Source: Paenibacillus sp. FSL R7-0337 (lineage in GTDB: Bacteria; Bacillota; Bacilli; Paenibacillales; Paenibacillaceae). From it: DNA of 64,000 nucleotides. The notes under the pieces were generated by a model. That model saw only the letters and a program-made list of their open reading frames with translations, was not told the DNA's origin and made no database searches. The stretch is taken from assembly GCF_037969875.1 (NCBI RefSeq), contig NZ_CP150218.1, positions 2,108,001-2,172,000 of the forward strand. Reading direction: 5' to 3'. Within the stretch, counting starts at the first letter, position 1, and each line of letters starts with the position of its first letter. A program made the position numbers and the translations under genes. Shown here one piece after another: positions 9,214 to 18,889 of the stretch.

Positions 9214-10980
9214 CTACACATACCACTTCCGCTGCGCCTCATACATCGTCCGGTACTCGCCCGCCGTGCTCATGAGCTTCTCATGCGTGCCATCTTGCAC
9301 GATCCGTCCGTCCTTCATCACGAGAATTCGGTCCGCGAGCTTCACAGAGCCTAATCGGTGGGAGACGAGGATTGCGGTTTTATCCCGGCACAGGGCGGCG
9401 AAGTCGTTATACAGACGGGTCTCCTCCAGAGGATCGATGGCCGCCGTAGGTTCATCCAAGATCATACAGTCGCTGTCCCGGAACAATCCGCGCGCAATCG
9501 CTACACGCTGCCACTGACCGCCGGATAGATCCGTGCCGCCGAACTCGCGTCCCAGCATCGTATCCAGCCCTTCCTTAACCCCTTCACCGGATAAAAGCAC
9601 CCCGGCCTCCACACACACGGATACTACTGCGACATCTGCTGGTTTCGAATATTGGCTGATCCGCACATTCTCCCGGATGGTCTCATTATACTTACGATAA
9701 TGTTGAAAAACAGCCGACGTTCGCTCATAGCTAATCCGCGAAGCCTCCACGTTCCCGTACCACACTTCTCCTGCCGTTGGCGGGTATAACCCCATAATGA
9801 TGCGGCACAGCGTGGTCTTCCCGCTTCCATTCTCGCCTACAATCGCCAGCGTCTGCTTGTTCGGAATGATCAGATCGATCTCCTCCACCGCATTGCGGGT
9901 CGCCAGCGGATAGCGGAACCGGACAGCTTTTAGCTCAATATCACTGTCTGCGGGCCTTGGCAGGTTGTGGGTCCTCTGAACAGGCTCATCGATGAAATCC
10001 AGGAAATTCTCTGTAGAGCCGATATTCTCCGTAGCCCAGGCGATTCTCTCGGTGATCAGCTTGTTCATGAACCGGTACAGACTGCCAATCGAAGCCAGCA
10101 CCGCCGCAAAAGCTCCAATCGAAATCTCCTGCCTCATCACAGACACAAACAGCATATACACGATCAGGCCGTAGCCCATAACCGTCACTATATTCAGAAT
10201 GAGCTGAACGAGATGCTTGCGTACCTGCGTCCGAAGTACAATAGCGTTCAACCGTTGCAGGGCAGAGGTATACAAATTCTCGAAAAATGCAGTAGCTCCC
10301 AGCAGCCGGGTCTCTGATAGATACACTTTGTCCGTCAAGCACTGTTCATAGTACTCATTTTCCCGCCGGATCGGGGCAGATGCCGCCTCCAGATTCTTGA
10401 ATGCTGACATCAGCACCCATTGAGAGAGCATCACTGGTACAAATACGACGACAATACTTAGCGCAAGCACTGGCTTGAGCGTGAACAGATACCACCCGAT
10501 GAACACGAAGTAAGTCGTATAGTAGAACAGAATATCCAGTAAAGTTGTTCCGATCCAGATCAGCTTGCCGCTCCCGTTCACAGCCTTGTGGATATAATCC
10601 AGCCGCCCCGTATTCTCAAATTCAAAGACCTGTAACGAATCTACTCGCCTAAAAATCATCAGGTTCAGGTGCTTGCCCACGCTTAGCCCGTAAATCTCCT
10701 CATAACAGTTCCCGAGTCCGTCCATGACATGATAGAACAGATACATAAGGGCCAGCGTACCCAAGGAAAAGAGAATCATCTTGAAGTCTATTCGGTCCGT
10801 AGCATAGGCAGCAGCCGCATCCAAAAATCTCTGCATAAATAACACCTGCAGCACCCAGGAGACTGCCTGGAGCAAGGCAATGCCGATGTACGTGTAAGAC
10901 ATCCCGGGATTGACCTGGAATAAAAGCCGTAAGCATCTGACCCCGTTCCTCAGGAATCCCTGCCCCTGTATTCTATCCAT
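9214..10980 (-). CDS. ABC exporter half-transporter (membrane plus ATPase), second of a pair
   Basis: About 588 residues: six-helix transmembrane domain (about 1-310), then an ATPase domain with Walker A GENGSGKTTL, signature LSGGQWQRVAIARG, and Walker B MILDEPTAAIDP. The half-transporter layout and tandem arrangement fit a heterodimeric exporter. The ATG at 10980 overlaps the stop of the preceding gene (ATGGATAG), which implies coupled translation. An upstream ATG eight codons earlier is possible. The substrate is unknown; similar pairs export peptides or drugs. Confidence 0.92.
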   Translation of the reverse strand: MDRIQGQGFLRNGVRCLRLLFQVNPGMSYTYIGIALLQAVSWVLQVLFMQRFLDAAAAYATDRIDFKMILFSLGTLALMYLFYHVMDGLGNCYEEIYGLSVGKHLNLMIFRRVDSLQVFEFENTGRLDYIHKAVNGSGKLIWIGTTLLDILFYYTTYFVFIGWYLFTLKPVLALSIVVVFVPVMLSQWVLMSAFKNLEAASAPIRRENEYYEQCLTDKVYLSETRLLGATAFFENLYTSALQRLNAIVLRTQVRKHLVQLILNIVTVMGYGLIVYMLFVSVMRQEISIGAFAAVLASIGSLYRFMNKLITERIAWATENIGSTENFLDFIDEPVQRTHNLPRPADSDIELKAVRFRYPLATRNAVEEIDLIIPNKQTLAIVGENGSGKTTLCRIIMGLYPPTAGEVWYGNVEASRISYERTSAVFQHYRKYNETIRENVRISQYSKPADVAVVSVCVEAGVLLSGEGVKEGLDTMLGREFGGTDLSGGQWQRVAIARGLFRDSDCMILDEPTAAIDPLEETRLYNDFAALCRDKTAILVSHRLGSVKLADRILVMKDGRIVQDGTHEKLMSTAGEYRTMYEAQRKWYV

Positions 10981-12784
10981 GCTGCACCTTACCCTCTGCC
11001 TCATACCACGACTTCTGGCTGGCGAACATTTCCCCGTATATCCCGTCCGGAATGTCCATCAATTGCTCATGAGACCCCTGCTCCACAATCCGCCCGCTAT
11101 GCACCACCAGGATCTCATCCGAGATTCTCGCAGCACCCAGCCTGTGGGTGATGTATATGGTGAACCGGTCTGCTCGGATGCTGCTGAACATTTCATATAG
11201 CCGGCTCTCTTCGATGGGGTCCAAGGCAGCCGTAGGCTCATCCATGATATGGATGGCAGAGCTGGAGTACAACAGTCTGGCTATCGCCAACCTTTGCCAC
11301 TGCCCGCCGGAGAGGTCCAGGCTGTTCTCTTGGATTTTGCCGACATATGTATCGAGACCCGCTTCCAGACCCTGGACCATCCCATCCAGATTCATCTTGC
11401 TTATGCTGTGACGGATTCGCTCTTCATCCAGCCTCAGGATATTCCCCAGCCGGACATTATCTTGAATCGTCAGCGCATACCTGGCGTAATTCTGGAAGAC
11501 CACCGCGATGATGCCTTTCAGCTCCGGGTAGCTGTACTCCCGCAGATTCCTATTATTAATGTAGATTTCTCCCTCGTAGTTATCGTACATCCCGGTGAGC
11601 AGTTTGATCAGGGTGGACTTACCGGCCCCGTTCTCCCCGACAATGGCATAGCTCTTCCCGCTAACCATGGTGAACGAGCATTGATTCAATATGTATCTCT
11701 CCGTATCCGGGTAGCGGAAGCTCACCTGCCTGAATTCCAGCGATTGAAAGACGAAGCCGCCCAACTCCACAGGTAGAACAGCAGCATCCGTCTTCTCACT
11801 TAGTCCGGCAAATGCAGAGAAGTCCTTCAGATACGCCTTCATCCGCGCATGCTCCTGCATCGTCTCGGCTAACTGCCAGGACATCCTCTGCACGAGGCTG
11901 AAGATCGCGGTCACCAGCGAAATGTACAGGCCAATTGTTAGCTCGCCCAAGTGCAGCGCAGGCAACAGCAAGGCCACTATAATGATGCCGATTAGCAGGG
12001 CGATGATCGAGCCGCTTTTCAGATGAAAGAAGCTTCGGATCTGTATCTTCTTCTCCACCGCGTACGTCTGATCATACAGCTTATCGTACCGATCCCTGAG
12101 CGCCGGACTATACCCGAATAACGTGCGTTCCTCCGCATCCTCCCGGCTGGTCAAAATATGCGCCAGATCCGCACTCCTCCTCCGTATCCGCTGCGCCTCC
12201 ATCCCCAGCACATAATTCGCCTTGCCCGTCTTCATGGCGATATAGAACAGAGGCACCGCTACCAGCACAATCACAAGCCCCGTAATGAACGTGGACGACA
12301 TCACAATCACAAGCAGCGAAGCGGTCCCAATCAGCAGATTCAACCCACTCATCATATTGTTGAACCCGCCCATGAAATGACCCACCGGATCTCCGCACAC
12401 CCTATGGATTAAATCCGAAGTCTCCTTATTCTCAATATGCTGATACGCAAGCCGCGCCCGCTTGAGCACCATCTCCCGCTTCAGCCGCACATTCAGCCGG
12501 TTGCGCCCCGTCAGCTCAATGAGCTGCATCAGGCTGGGGAGCAGATGAGTGACAATCACATACCCCATAATCAGCGCAAGCGGCCTATAGATTAACGAAT
12601 ACTCCGCCCGACCATTCACAATATGGGTCGCCGTATTAATGAAATAAGCCATCACCAGCGTCTGATACGCAGGCATCAGGGCATCCACCAGCATATACCC
12701 CACCGCCGCCGCCGTCTGCACCGGAATCACCCGCAATGGAATCCTGATCAGATCAAATTCGGTATATTTTCTTGAAGTAAGCAT
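10973..12784 (-). CDS. ABC exporter half-transporter (membrane plus ATPase), first of a pair
   Basis: About 603 residues with an N-terminal transmembrane domain and a C-terminal ATPase carrying GENGAGKSTLI (Walker A), LSGGQWQRLAIARLL (signature) and IHIMDEPTAALDP (Walker B). The start at 12784 has AAGGAG 5 bases before ATG. The gene overlaps its partner downstream, so the two probably assemble as a heterodimer. The CPBP-type protease gene lies directly upstream on the same strand, an arrangement often seen with peptide export and processing. Confidence 0.93.
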   Translation of the reverse strand: MLTSRKYTEFDLIRIPLRVIPVQTAAAVGYMLVDALMPAYQTLVMAYFINTATHIVNGRAEYSLIYRPLALIMGYVIVTHLLPSLMQLIELTGRNRLNVRLKREMVLKRARLAYQHIENKETSDLIHRVCGDPVGHFMGGFNNMMSGLNLLIGTASLLVIVMSSTFITGLVIVLVAVPLFYIAMKTGKANYVLGMEAQRIRRRSADLAHILTSREDAEERTLFGYSPALRDRYDKLYDQTYAVEKKIQIRSFFHLKSGSIIALLIGIIIVALLLPALHLGELTIGLYISLVTAIFSLVQRMSWQLAETMQEHARMKAYLKDFSAFAGLSEKTDAAVLPVELGGFVFQSLEFRQVSFRYPDTERYILNQCSFTMVSGKSYAIVGENGAGKSTLIKLLTGMYDNYEGEIYINNRNLREYSYPELKGIIAVVFQNYARYALTIQDNVRLGNILRLDEERIRHSISKMNLDGMVQGLEAGLDTYVGKIQENSLDLSGGQWQRLAIARLLYSSSAIHIMDEPTAALDPIEESRLYEMFSSIRADRFTIYITHRLGAARISDEILVVHSGRIVEQGSHEQLMDIPDGIYGEMFASQKSWYEAEGKVQHG

Positions 12785-12864
12785 GTAGTCTCCTTGTTGG
12801 AATGAATTATAAGAACGCCCCAATTCATAGTATCACTTCCATACAGGAGGAATAACCTGTCAGA

Positions 12865-13554
12865 TTATAGGGATAGCGTAGAATAATAGATAAGATTGAG
12901 GCTGTTATACACGATATGCACCACGACTCCCGGCCAGATGGAGCCTGTCTTGCGGAACAGGTATGCAACCAGAACGCAAACCATGAATGCGTCTAACAGG
13001 ATAACGGTGAATCCATGAACCACGCCGAAGATTGCAGCGCTGCCCGCTATTCCGGCCCAGGGGCCATAACGGTTCAGGGCATTGGCAATGACGCCGCGGA
13101 AGACAAATTCCTCGCTTAGCGGCGTGAGAATGGCCCCGGTGATAAGCAGAATAAACATGGAGCGCGGACCGCCTTGCGCTGCCGTCTGGAAGTCTGCCTG
13201 GGTATTGATCTCGGTAATAAAGTGATAATAGATCCCTTCGATCACAAAACATCCCCCGAACGCGGCAATCCCGATGACAACCGCCACCAGCAGCCATTTC
13301 CGCTCCGTCATCCGAAACCCGAAAGCATGGAAATTGCGAATCCGCAGGGCGTAGGCTGCGAACAGAGCCAGGAAGCCAATCAGACCATTGGCTGCACCTC
13401 CGATATTAATCCGTAAGATGGCTTGTTCATCAGGAATTTGAAGCATCCAGACCCCAAGGATAACAACGCCGATCATATAGAGGGACAGTGCAGTTAGGAT
13501 CTCCGGCCAACCAGGCCGGCTGTGAGGTTTTTCAGACAGAGATGGACTACTCAT
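12865..13554 (-). CDS. CPBP-family intramembrane metalloprotease
   Basis: A membrane protein of about 229 residues with the family motifs: EExxxR in LSEEFVFRGVIANAL, the FxxxH segment FGVVHGF, and the later histidine in VVHIVYNSLN. These residues bind the catalytic metal within the membrane. Two ATGs are near the start; the second (13554) has AGGGG at better spacing. It lies upstream of the two ABC half-transporters in the same direction and could process or protect against an exported peptide, but no peptide precursor gene is visible nearby. Confidence 0.9.
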   Translation of the reverse strand: MSSPSLSEKPHSRPGWPEILTALSLYMIGVVILGVWMLQIPDEQAILRINIGGAANGLIGFLALFAAYALRIRNFHAFGFRMTERKWLLVAVVIGIAAFGGCFVIEGIYYHFITEINTQADFQTAAQGGPRSMFILLITGAILTPLSEEFVFRGVIANALNRYGPWAGIAGSAAIFGVVHGFTVILLDAFMVCVLVAYLFRKTGSIWPGVVVHIVYNSLNLIYYSTLSL

Positions 13555-13757
13555 TGCCATTCCCCTGATCGTGACCTTTTTTACTCATGCTATTTTCCTC
13601 CTACTCTTCTCATCGAAGCTCGAATGTGTTGCTCAGACCTATCCTACCAACCCCGCCGGAACGGAACTTAAACGAACCGCTGTATTTTTGCTTAATTTTG
13701 TGCCTGCTGTTTAGGTTCTGTTAAGATAACTATGCTATTTTGAACTAGGGTGATAAA

Positions 13758-13966
13758 ATGCCAAATCTATCCGCGATTAAAATCGCTATCGTTGACGACG
13801 AATCTTCCATCATCACCATGCTGCAAATGGTGCTTCGACGCGAAGGCTTTCAACAACTATATGGGGCTTCCACTTGTGCTGAAGCTATCATCCTGGTACA
13901 ACGCGTGGTCCCCGATATTGTCCTGCTCGACATTATGCTTCCCGACGGCAGCGGGCTGGAGCTCTG
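13758..13966 (+). pseudogene. Response regulator receiver domain, truncated
   Basis: It begins with a good AGGGTGA site and encodes a CheY-like receiver start: IAIVDDESS (acidic pocket) and IVLLDIMLPDGSGLELC with the phospho-acceptor Asp. After about 70 residues the homology ends abruptly within the receiver fold and the DNA continues as sensor kinase sequence in another frame. The rest of the receiver and the output domain are missing, so it cannot work as a regulator. Confidence 0.8.
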
Positions 13967-14778
13967 TTCGGCGTCCTGGAGCAGATATCCCAAGAAGCCC
14001 AGTACAAAGACGGGAAGCTTCGCATTTTCTCCCAGTGGAACAAGCTTATCGAGGAGAAAGGAATGTGGCTGCAGGTGGTTAGTGCAGAAGGAGAAGTAGT
14101 CTACAGCATTAACACAGCACCCTATCCTGCACTGACTGCCTCCTAGTCCACCGCTCAATTGCTCGATATTCAAGAGACACGGAGACTCGGGGCTTATGAT
14201 GTACAGACGCAACTGAACTTCTCATTCCCGGACCCGCTTTTATATGTGCTTGGCTATCCAACCCCTGACCTGGACCAGCTCACAGCTTGGTTCAACGCTT
14301 ACGGACAACAGGGCATGGTGAGGAGTGAAGCCGTTCCCCTCTTGGAACAGCAGCTTCAGGAGGCTGGCCGTTATCTGCAAGTTCTTGATTCTGAGAGTAA
14401 CACTGTACAAGGCATTGGCGATCAGACGTATGTACAAAAGGTATATCGGCCCCTGGACATTCTGGCCATCCAGCAGTCTCCAGATAACTATGAGGCGGGT
14501 ATTGTGGTCCACCGGGCACAACCATTACTGTCACTCTTATCCGAGTCAATGACAAAGCTTGCATACGGGTACTCGACAATGGGAAAGGGATGGACGAGGA
14601 GACATTGCATCATTTATTCAACCGCTACTACCGCGGAACCAATACCGAGGAATCCACATACGGCTCCGGGCTCGGCATGAGCATCGCCAAGACCATCGTC
14701 GAAGCACACGGTGGGGAAATTAAGGTACATTCGACAATCGGGCAAGGCACTGAATTTGAGATTGTTTTGCCGTGCTGA
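13967..14778 (+). pseudogene. Sensor histidine kinase remnant
   Basis: From about 13967 one frame reads as an extracellular sensor region (VLEQISQEAQYKDGKL and onward), broken by an in-frame TAG near 14144, then continuing to about 14510. It then jumps frame into the C-terminal half of an HATPase domain (VLDNGKGMDEETL, then GSGLGMSIAKTIVEAHGG, ending at 14778). The membrane segments, HAMP, phospho-acceptor helix and N box are all gone. Several deletions fused this to the receiver fragment just upstream. Confidence 0.8.
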
Positions 14779-14786
14779 GGAAAACA

Positions 14787-14823
14787 AAAAGGGTTCCAGT
14801 TCTGATGAGCTGGAGCCCTTGTT
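14787..14823. terminator. Bidirectional hairpin terminator
   Basis: An 11-bp stem (14789-14799 with 14810-14820, one G-U pair) separates the kinase remnant from the convergent gene at 14828. A-rich sequence to the left serves as the T run for the minus strand. Confidence 0.75.
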
Positions 14824-14827
14824 TCTG

Positions 14828-15208
14828 TTAAGGCTGAATAGATACCTCTGTCGCGTACCACTTCCCGGATTTCAATTTCAGCGTTAGCTGAACAGGTTCT
14901 TTGAATGCAAAATTATCATCATCATATTTCTGAGTCACATATACTTTTGCACCTGCGAAGTAGTGCAGCGGCAATACAAAACCGATATGATGAGAGCTTG
15001 AATGATACTCAAAACCGTCAGATGCCATCCCGCGTTCAACAGGATTTATTTTGCTGTATGCTGATGGACTCATGTAATTCATATCAGCGTCCTTCTTCAT
15101 CGCTTCTTCTAATATGATCTTGGTATCATGCGATATCCATGCCCCGAACGCGATGTAGGCAATAACAAATAGAAGAATGAATGAAAGGAGTAAGTTTCTC
15201 TTTTTCAT
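14828..15208 (-). CDS. Small membrane-anchored protein, unknown
   Basis: A 126-residue protein with one N-terminal hydrophobic segment (LLLSFILLFVIAYIAFGAW) and a soluble outer domain with tyrosine and lysine-rich strands near the end (VYVTQKYDDD, LTLKLKSGKWYATEV). The start at 15208 has AAGGAGG 5 bases upstream; a GTG two codons earlier is less likely. I do not recognise the family. The layout, a membrane anchor followed by a beta-rich domain, suggests an extracytoplasmic role. Confidence 0.7.
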   Translation of the reverse strand: MKKRNLLLSFILLFVIAYIAFGAWISHDTKIILEEAMKKDADMNYMSPSAYSKINPVERGMASDGFEYHSSSHHIGFVLPLHYFAGAKVYVTQKYDDDNFAFKEPVQLTLKLKSGKWYATEVSIQP

Positions 15209-15349
15209 GGGCACCTCCTTTTAAAAATATTGATGTTGAAAGATTCAGAAAACAATTCCATCCTTCTGTAAAGTATACTCCGTAGATTTACCAGTTTTTA
15301 TCTTTTATTGTTGAACACAAAGTACTTTAACAATGAAGGAGATGGGCAA

Positions 15350-15667
15350 GTGGACAGTATTCTAGAGAGCCTGTATCACGGCAACTTGCATCCCGATGAA
15401 AATATCATACCCAATGACCCTCAGTACTCTATTTTAAGAAAAAGGACATCTGACATCATAGAGGTTTGGAAGGACCGGCTTTCAGCAGAAGAATTCGATG
15501 AACTAGAAGCCCTGTTAGACTTGTACGGTCAGACTCATGGTATGGAGTTGGCGGCTAGTTTCAAGTATGGATTTCGCTTGGGAGCGGGGATTATGGTAGA
15601 GGTTTTAACGGGGGAGGAGGGGCTAGCTAGTCGGTTGAGTGGTGCTGGTGATATTGCGCAATCATAA
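15350..15667 (+). CDS. DUF6809-like small protein
   Basis: A 105-residue cytoplasmic protein. The pattern SILESLYHGNLHPDE near the start, a central run with ERL-type helices and the GMELAASFKYGFRLGAGIMVE segment match the DUF6809 proteins common in Bacillales and often found near XRE regulators or phage-like regions. The GTG at 15350 has AAGGAG 8 bases upstream; an earlier in-frame TTG lacks one. The function is unknown. Confidence 0.75.
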   Translation: MDSILESLYHGNLHPDENIIPNDPQYSILRKRTSDIIEVWKDRLSAEEFDELEALLDLYGQTHGMELAASFKYGFRLGAGIMVEVLTGEEGLASRLSGAGDIAQS

Positions 15668-15816
15668 GGTTTGTATCGCTCTCCAAAACTTTTTATGTAT
15701 TATTCATTTCGGATAGCCCTATTAATATCAGATTTATCTACTAAATTGAGCTCAGAAATTGAAAGTAGTGAAAATAAAGAGAATCAAAATCAATAGCCCA
15801 CGCGCCTGAAACAAAA

Positions 15817-15852
15817 AGAGACGAATGCTCATTTAGGTAATTGAGTATTCGC
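15817..15852 (-). terminator. Hairpin terminator downstream of 15890 gene
   Basis: An imperfect 13-bp stem (15822-15834 with 15839-15851) is followed, on the minus strand, by a T-rich tract. It lies beyond the end of the small membrane protein gene at 15890. Confidence 0.5.
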
Positions 15853-15889
15853 CTTAAATCATTTACGGGACTTCACAAATACATATAGA

Positions 15890-16234
15890 TCATACTTCGC
15901 AAGGAAATTCGGATTTTCCTTTCCAAACGCTTGGAGTTAGGTCATCAATAGAGATTAAATTGTTCTTTGAACCAAGAAAGACAGTAATATAATACCGAGT
16001 TCCAGAGGTATCCTGAAGAACAAGAAAATATCCTCCACTTCCAAAGAAGGGATTACACGTATTCAATACCGTCAATTTATCCTTTATAGCATACTCCTCT
16101 TGAATATATTTGCTACCAAATTCCCTAGCTTTATCTTCTATTCGTTGTTCTGCGAAGCTGAAATACGCCAATACGATCAACAGGATTAGGAGTAAGGCGA
16201 AAAAAACTAATATAATTGTTTTCTTCTTTTTCAT
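15890..16234 (-). CDS. Small membrane-anchored protein, unknown
   Basis: A 114-residue protein: positively charged start (MKKKKT), one long hydrophobic segment to about residue 27, then an outer domain of about 85 residues containing two cysteines. AGGAGG precedes the ATG by 4 bases. It follows the secreted protease gene by 40 bp on the same strand, so the two may be co-transcribed. No family recognised; an inhibitor or immunity-like role for the neighbouring protease is only a guess. Confidence 0.65.
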   Translation of the reverse strand: MKKKKTIILVFFALLLILLIVLAYFSFAEQRIEDKAREFGSKYIQEEYAIKDKLTVLNTCNPFFGSGGYFLVLQDTSGTRYYITVFLGSKNNLISIDDLTPSVWKGKSEFPCEV

Positions 16235-16274
16235 TAATCCTCCTGTTTAATAAGTATTATTCATACAGTATATG

Positions 16275-17372
16275 TTACATGGAAAATTTCACTAAAGATA
16301 GGATCGGTTCATTCGTCGGAAAATCAATATAATGTTCCTGATGATCCTCATCTCCGGTGTTATCATTTACAATGAACATACTGTCAAAGTTATCATAGGA
16401 GAAGCCCTTGCCTACAGTCCAATGATATGGATAGGCGTAATCATTATTTGGTTCATAGAATGTAAATTTTCTATCAAATTTCACTGCCACTGGACGGTTG
16501 TTATTAATTTCGGTTCTATAGCTCGAATAGCCAGTTATCGGATCGGCATCGGCTGATGCGTAAAATTCATCATGGTGAAATTCTAAGCCCATTTGCATAG
16601 TGGCAGACCCCATACCTATAAAAGTACCACCGTGTTCATTATAGAAATGATTAATCATATTGGCTTTGGAGCCGTAGAAATATGGAGAACGTACCAAACT
16701 ATACCCTCTATTGACCCTCCAATACTCAGAAATAGCCGCCATTGTTGTAGGACCACAAGCGGACGCCTGGTTAGTAACTCCGACTCCATACTGATCAAAA
16801 GTGGTCATGGTCAATTTCTTTTGCGACATTGCCAAGGCATTTCCTCTGTCTGCCGAAGTTTTGAGATAATGATCCCAGGATGCTTCAGAATTCGGATTTT
16901 TAGCGAGTCCAATATTACTATCCCCAAATGATTTTGTTTCATAATTATCACTTTCAATACTATTATTTATTATTTCTTCGGTGTTTAATGCTTGAGCAGC
17001 TGCTATTCCACCAAAATAATAGAGTTTACCGTTTGAATTCAGTTCCGTAATATCCAGACTCCCCGCTGGACTAGCAGCTAACACCGGTGAGTACTCTTTA
17101 TTTGCTGATACCAGTACATATTGATTATTAAACTTATAATAATATGCTAGAAGTTCATCATTCATGTCATACATTGGAGTAACTGAAGTTAATTGTGCTA
17201 ATGAATCTGGAAAACTGTTGGATTGAATAAATGTTCCTACAACCAGATCGGCTTCGTCCCTAGATACGTTTACTTCGTTCAAACCTGAATATTCGCTCGC
17301 AAAAGACATAGAAGGCAAATTAAGAGCAAGGATAAGTGAAAATGCTAAAGCTTTAAATGTAAGCGTCTTCAT
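16275..17372 (-). CDS. Secreted papain-like cysteine peptidase (C39-like/C10-like)
   Basis: A 365-residue exported protein with a signal peptide (about 1-26, ending SFAS), a pro-region resembling the Spi-type propeptides of streptopain-like enzymes (about 35-130), and a peptidase domain. The catalytic Cys is probably Cys206 in QASACGPTTM, His317 in YPYHWTVG, and Asn/Asp near 336 in FIVNDNTGD. Proteins with this layout cleave peptides outside the cell. The downstream small membrane protein is probably in the same transcript. Confidence 0.8.
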   Translation of the reverse strand: MKTLTFKALAFSLILALNLPSMSFASEYSGLNEVNVSRDEADLVVGTFIQSNSFPDSLAQLTSVTPMYDMNDELLAYYYKFNNQYVLVSANKEYSPVLAASPAGSLDITELNSNGKLYYFGGIAAAQALNTEEIINNSIESDNYETKSFGDSNIGLAKNPNSEASWDHYLKTSADRGNALAMSQKKLTMTTFDQYGVGVTNQASACGPTTMAAISEYWRVNRGYSLVRSPYFYGSKANMINHFYNEHGGTFIGMGSATMQMGLEFHHDEFYASADADPITGYSSYRTEINNNRPVAVKFDRKFTFYEPNNDYAYPYHWTVGKGFSYDNFDSMFIVNDNTGDEDHQEHYIDFPTNEPILSLVKFSM

Positions 17373-17537
17373 AACTATCTCCTTTTTTATTTTATTTTTT
17401 ACTGAATATAATCATAAAAATCAAGACCTTGTAAATATGGAATAACTTACTACAAGCCCAACACACATATAATAATCTATTTTTTTGAAATAGTACACAG
17501 TAAAGTAAGAATACTGAGAAGAGCGGATTTTATTGTA

Positions 17538-18050
17538 GTGCTCGTTATCGGTATTATTTTTGCAGCAAAAAAAGGAATTAAACAAGGGAATGAGCTTAAA
17601 GAACAAACCAAAAGTATCGGAGCGTTACAGGGGGTATTCGCATCACATGTGGAGGGACTTGGCATTGAAAATGTCGAGTGCAAAATTTTTAGTTTCTCTG
17701 ATCGTGTGCTTATTGATTCAAGCAGACAAAGATTTGAAATCTATCTGACGCAATTCAGAGCCGCTGAAGTTAAAAGTATGCAAGAATTGATCAATAAAAG
17801 CAAAAGCGTTGTGGGGCGTGCAATGATTGGAACGCTTCTTGTAACTGGGTTAGGAACAATTGTCGATGGAATGTCCGGAATAGGAAATAAAGAGAAAACT
17901 AGTCAGTATATGATTTTTAACTTTATAGATGCACATGGCGAGTTGTCAGCTGTCACTTTTCAAGACACTTTTGCATTTGGTATGAAGGACTTCTGCCAAA
18001 GCTTAAATAATTCTCTGCCGAACGATGAGGCCAGTGTCGTAAGACTTTAA
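17538..18050 (+). CDS. Hypothetical protein with glycine-rich hydrophobic hairpin
   Basis: About 170 residues. The core KSVVGRAMIGTLLVTGLG and DGMSGIGNK form a glycine-rich hydrophobic hairpin found in a widespread, uncharacterised Firmicutes family with a PH-like or beta-rich domain around it. The start is uncertain: the GTG at 17538 has no ribosome binding site and the frame stays open upstream through a hydrophobic segment without an ATG, so the N-terminus may be truncated. A strong terminator follows the stop. Confidence 0.5.
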   Translation: MLVIGIIFAAKKGIKQGNELKEQTKSIGALQGVFASHVEGLGIENVECKIFSFSDRVLIDSSRQRFEIYLTQFRAAEVKSMQELINKSKSVVGRAMIGTLLVTGLGTIVDGMSGIGNKEKTSQYMIFNFIDAHGELSAVTFQDTFAFGMKDFCQSLNNSLPNDEASVVRL

Positions 18051-18055
18051 TCAAT

Positions 18056-18091
18056 AGCCCGCCGACCCATTAAGGTCGACGGGCTTTTTTT
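18056..18091 (+). terminator. Intrinsic terminator
   Basis: A 12-bp stem with one mismatch (18056-18067 with 18074-18085) is followed by a run of seven T. It immediately follows the 17538 gene. Confidence 0.9.
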
Positions 18092-18149
18092 GCTCCACCT
18101 ATCCTCATGTTAAAATAAGTTAGATAAATAACAAGAGAGGAGCAATTCA

Positions 18150-18413
18150 TTGATACATCATATCGAAATTAACGTTTCAGACCTTAGACGTTCGGCTGAG
18201 TTCCCCTCCTATCATCGCAGTCAGATTGGATTGAATCACCTGGCATTCCATGCAAATTCAAGAGAACAAGTAGATGAATTGACTAGACTGGTTCGCTCTA
18301 AAGGCATGAATATTCTTTACGAGGATAAGCATCCTTTCGCAGGCGGGGAACATTAATATGCTCTATTTTTTGAAGACCCCGATCGAATTAAAGTTGAGTT
18401 AGTCGCTCCTTAA
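18150..18413 (+). pseudogene. VOC-family (glyoxalase-like) protein, degraded
   Basis: It begins as a vicinal-oxygen-chelate protein (IHHIEINVSDL) but jumps from the first strand directly to GLNHLAFHANSREQ, about 45 residues too early, showing an in-frame internal deletion. A TAA at 18354-18356 interrupts the frame, after which the family-typical ending ALFFEDPDRIKVELVAP continues to 18413. Start is a TTG with AGAGGAG 7 bases upstream. Both lesions make it inactive. Confidence 0.8.
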
Positions 18414-18429
18414 AATGATAAATATATAT

Positions 18430-18806
18430 CTATGCACCTTCGCCTGAATAGTTCCAGAATTCCCCCATTAGATCAGCACATTCATCAGGAGGAAGCAGCT
18501 TCAGGTAACGTGCCAACTCATTCAGATAGGCCCCTTTATTTAATCCGATCCCCCTAATAATCTCCTGCACCCCTATGGCAAAAACATTCCATTCCTCACT
18601 CATGTCATGCATGACTCTCCTTCCCTCAGCGGTAATCTATAGCAATTCCGGGGCGGCCCCTCCTCCGATTCGGATAAATAGGTCGAGAATAACCCATCTG
18701 CCGCCAGCCTTCTTAACAACGGATAGATCGTACCCTCTGCAATGGCAAATTTCTGCGAGATCTGCTCCACCAGCTCATATCCGTACCGGTCCTTCCGTGA
18801 GAATTT
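18430..18806 (-). pseudogene. PadR-family regulator, truncated and frameshifted
   Basis: Reading from 18806 the frame gives a PadR winged helix ([35 protein letters not shown]). Near 18631 one base appears lost, and the rest of the protein continues in the next frame ([16 protein letters not shown]) to the stop at 18430. The first residues of the family are absent, with a stop codon instead. It therefore lacks both a start and an intact frame. Confidence 0.75.
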
Positions 18807-18889
18807 TGTGTGCTATAGGCATATGCCGTGATGGATATGGGTTGTAGTCCATAGACTGTTGACGAGACATTATTTGAGGAGGTTACCCC

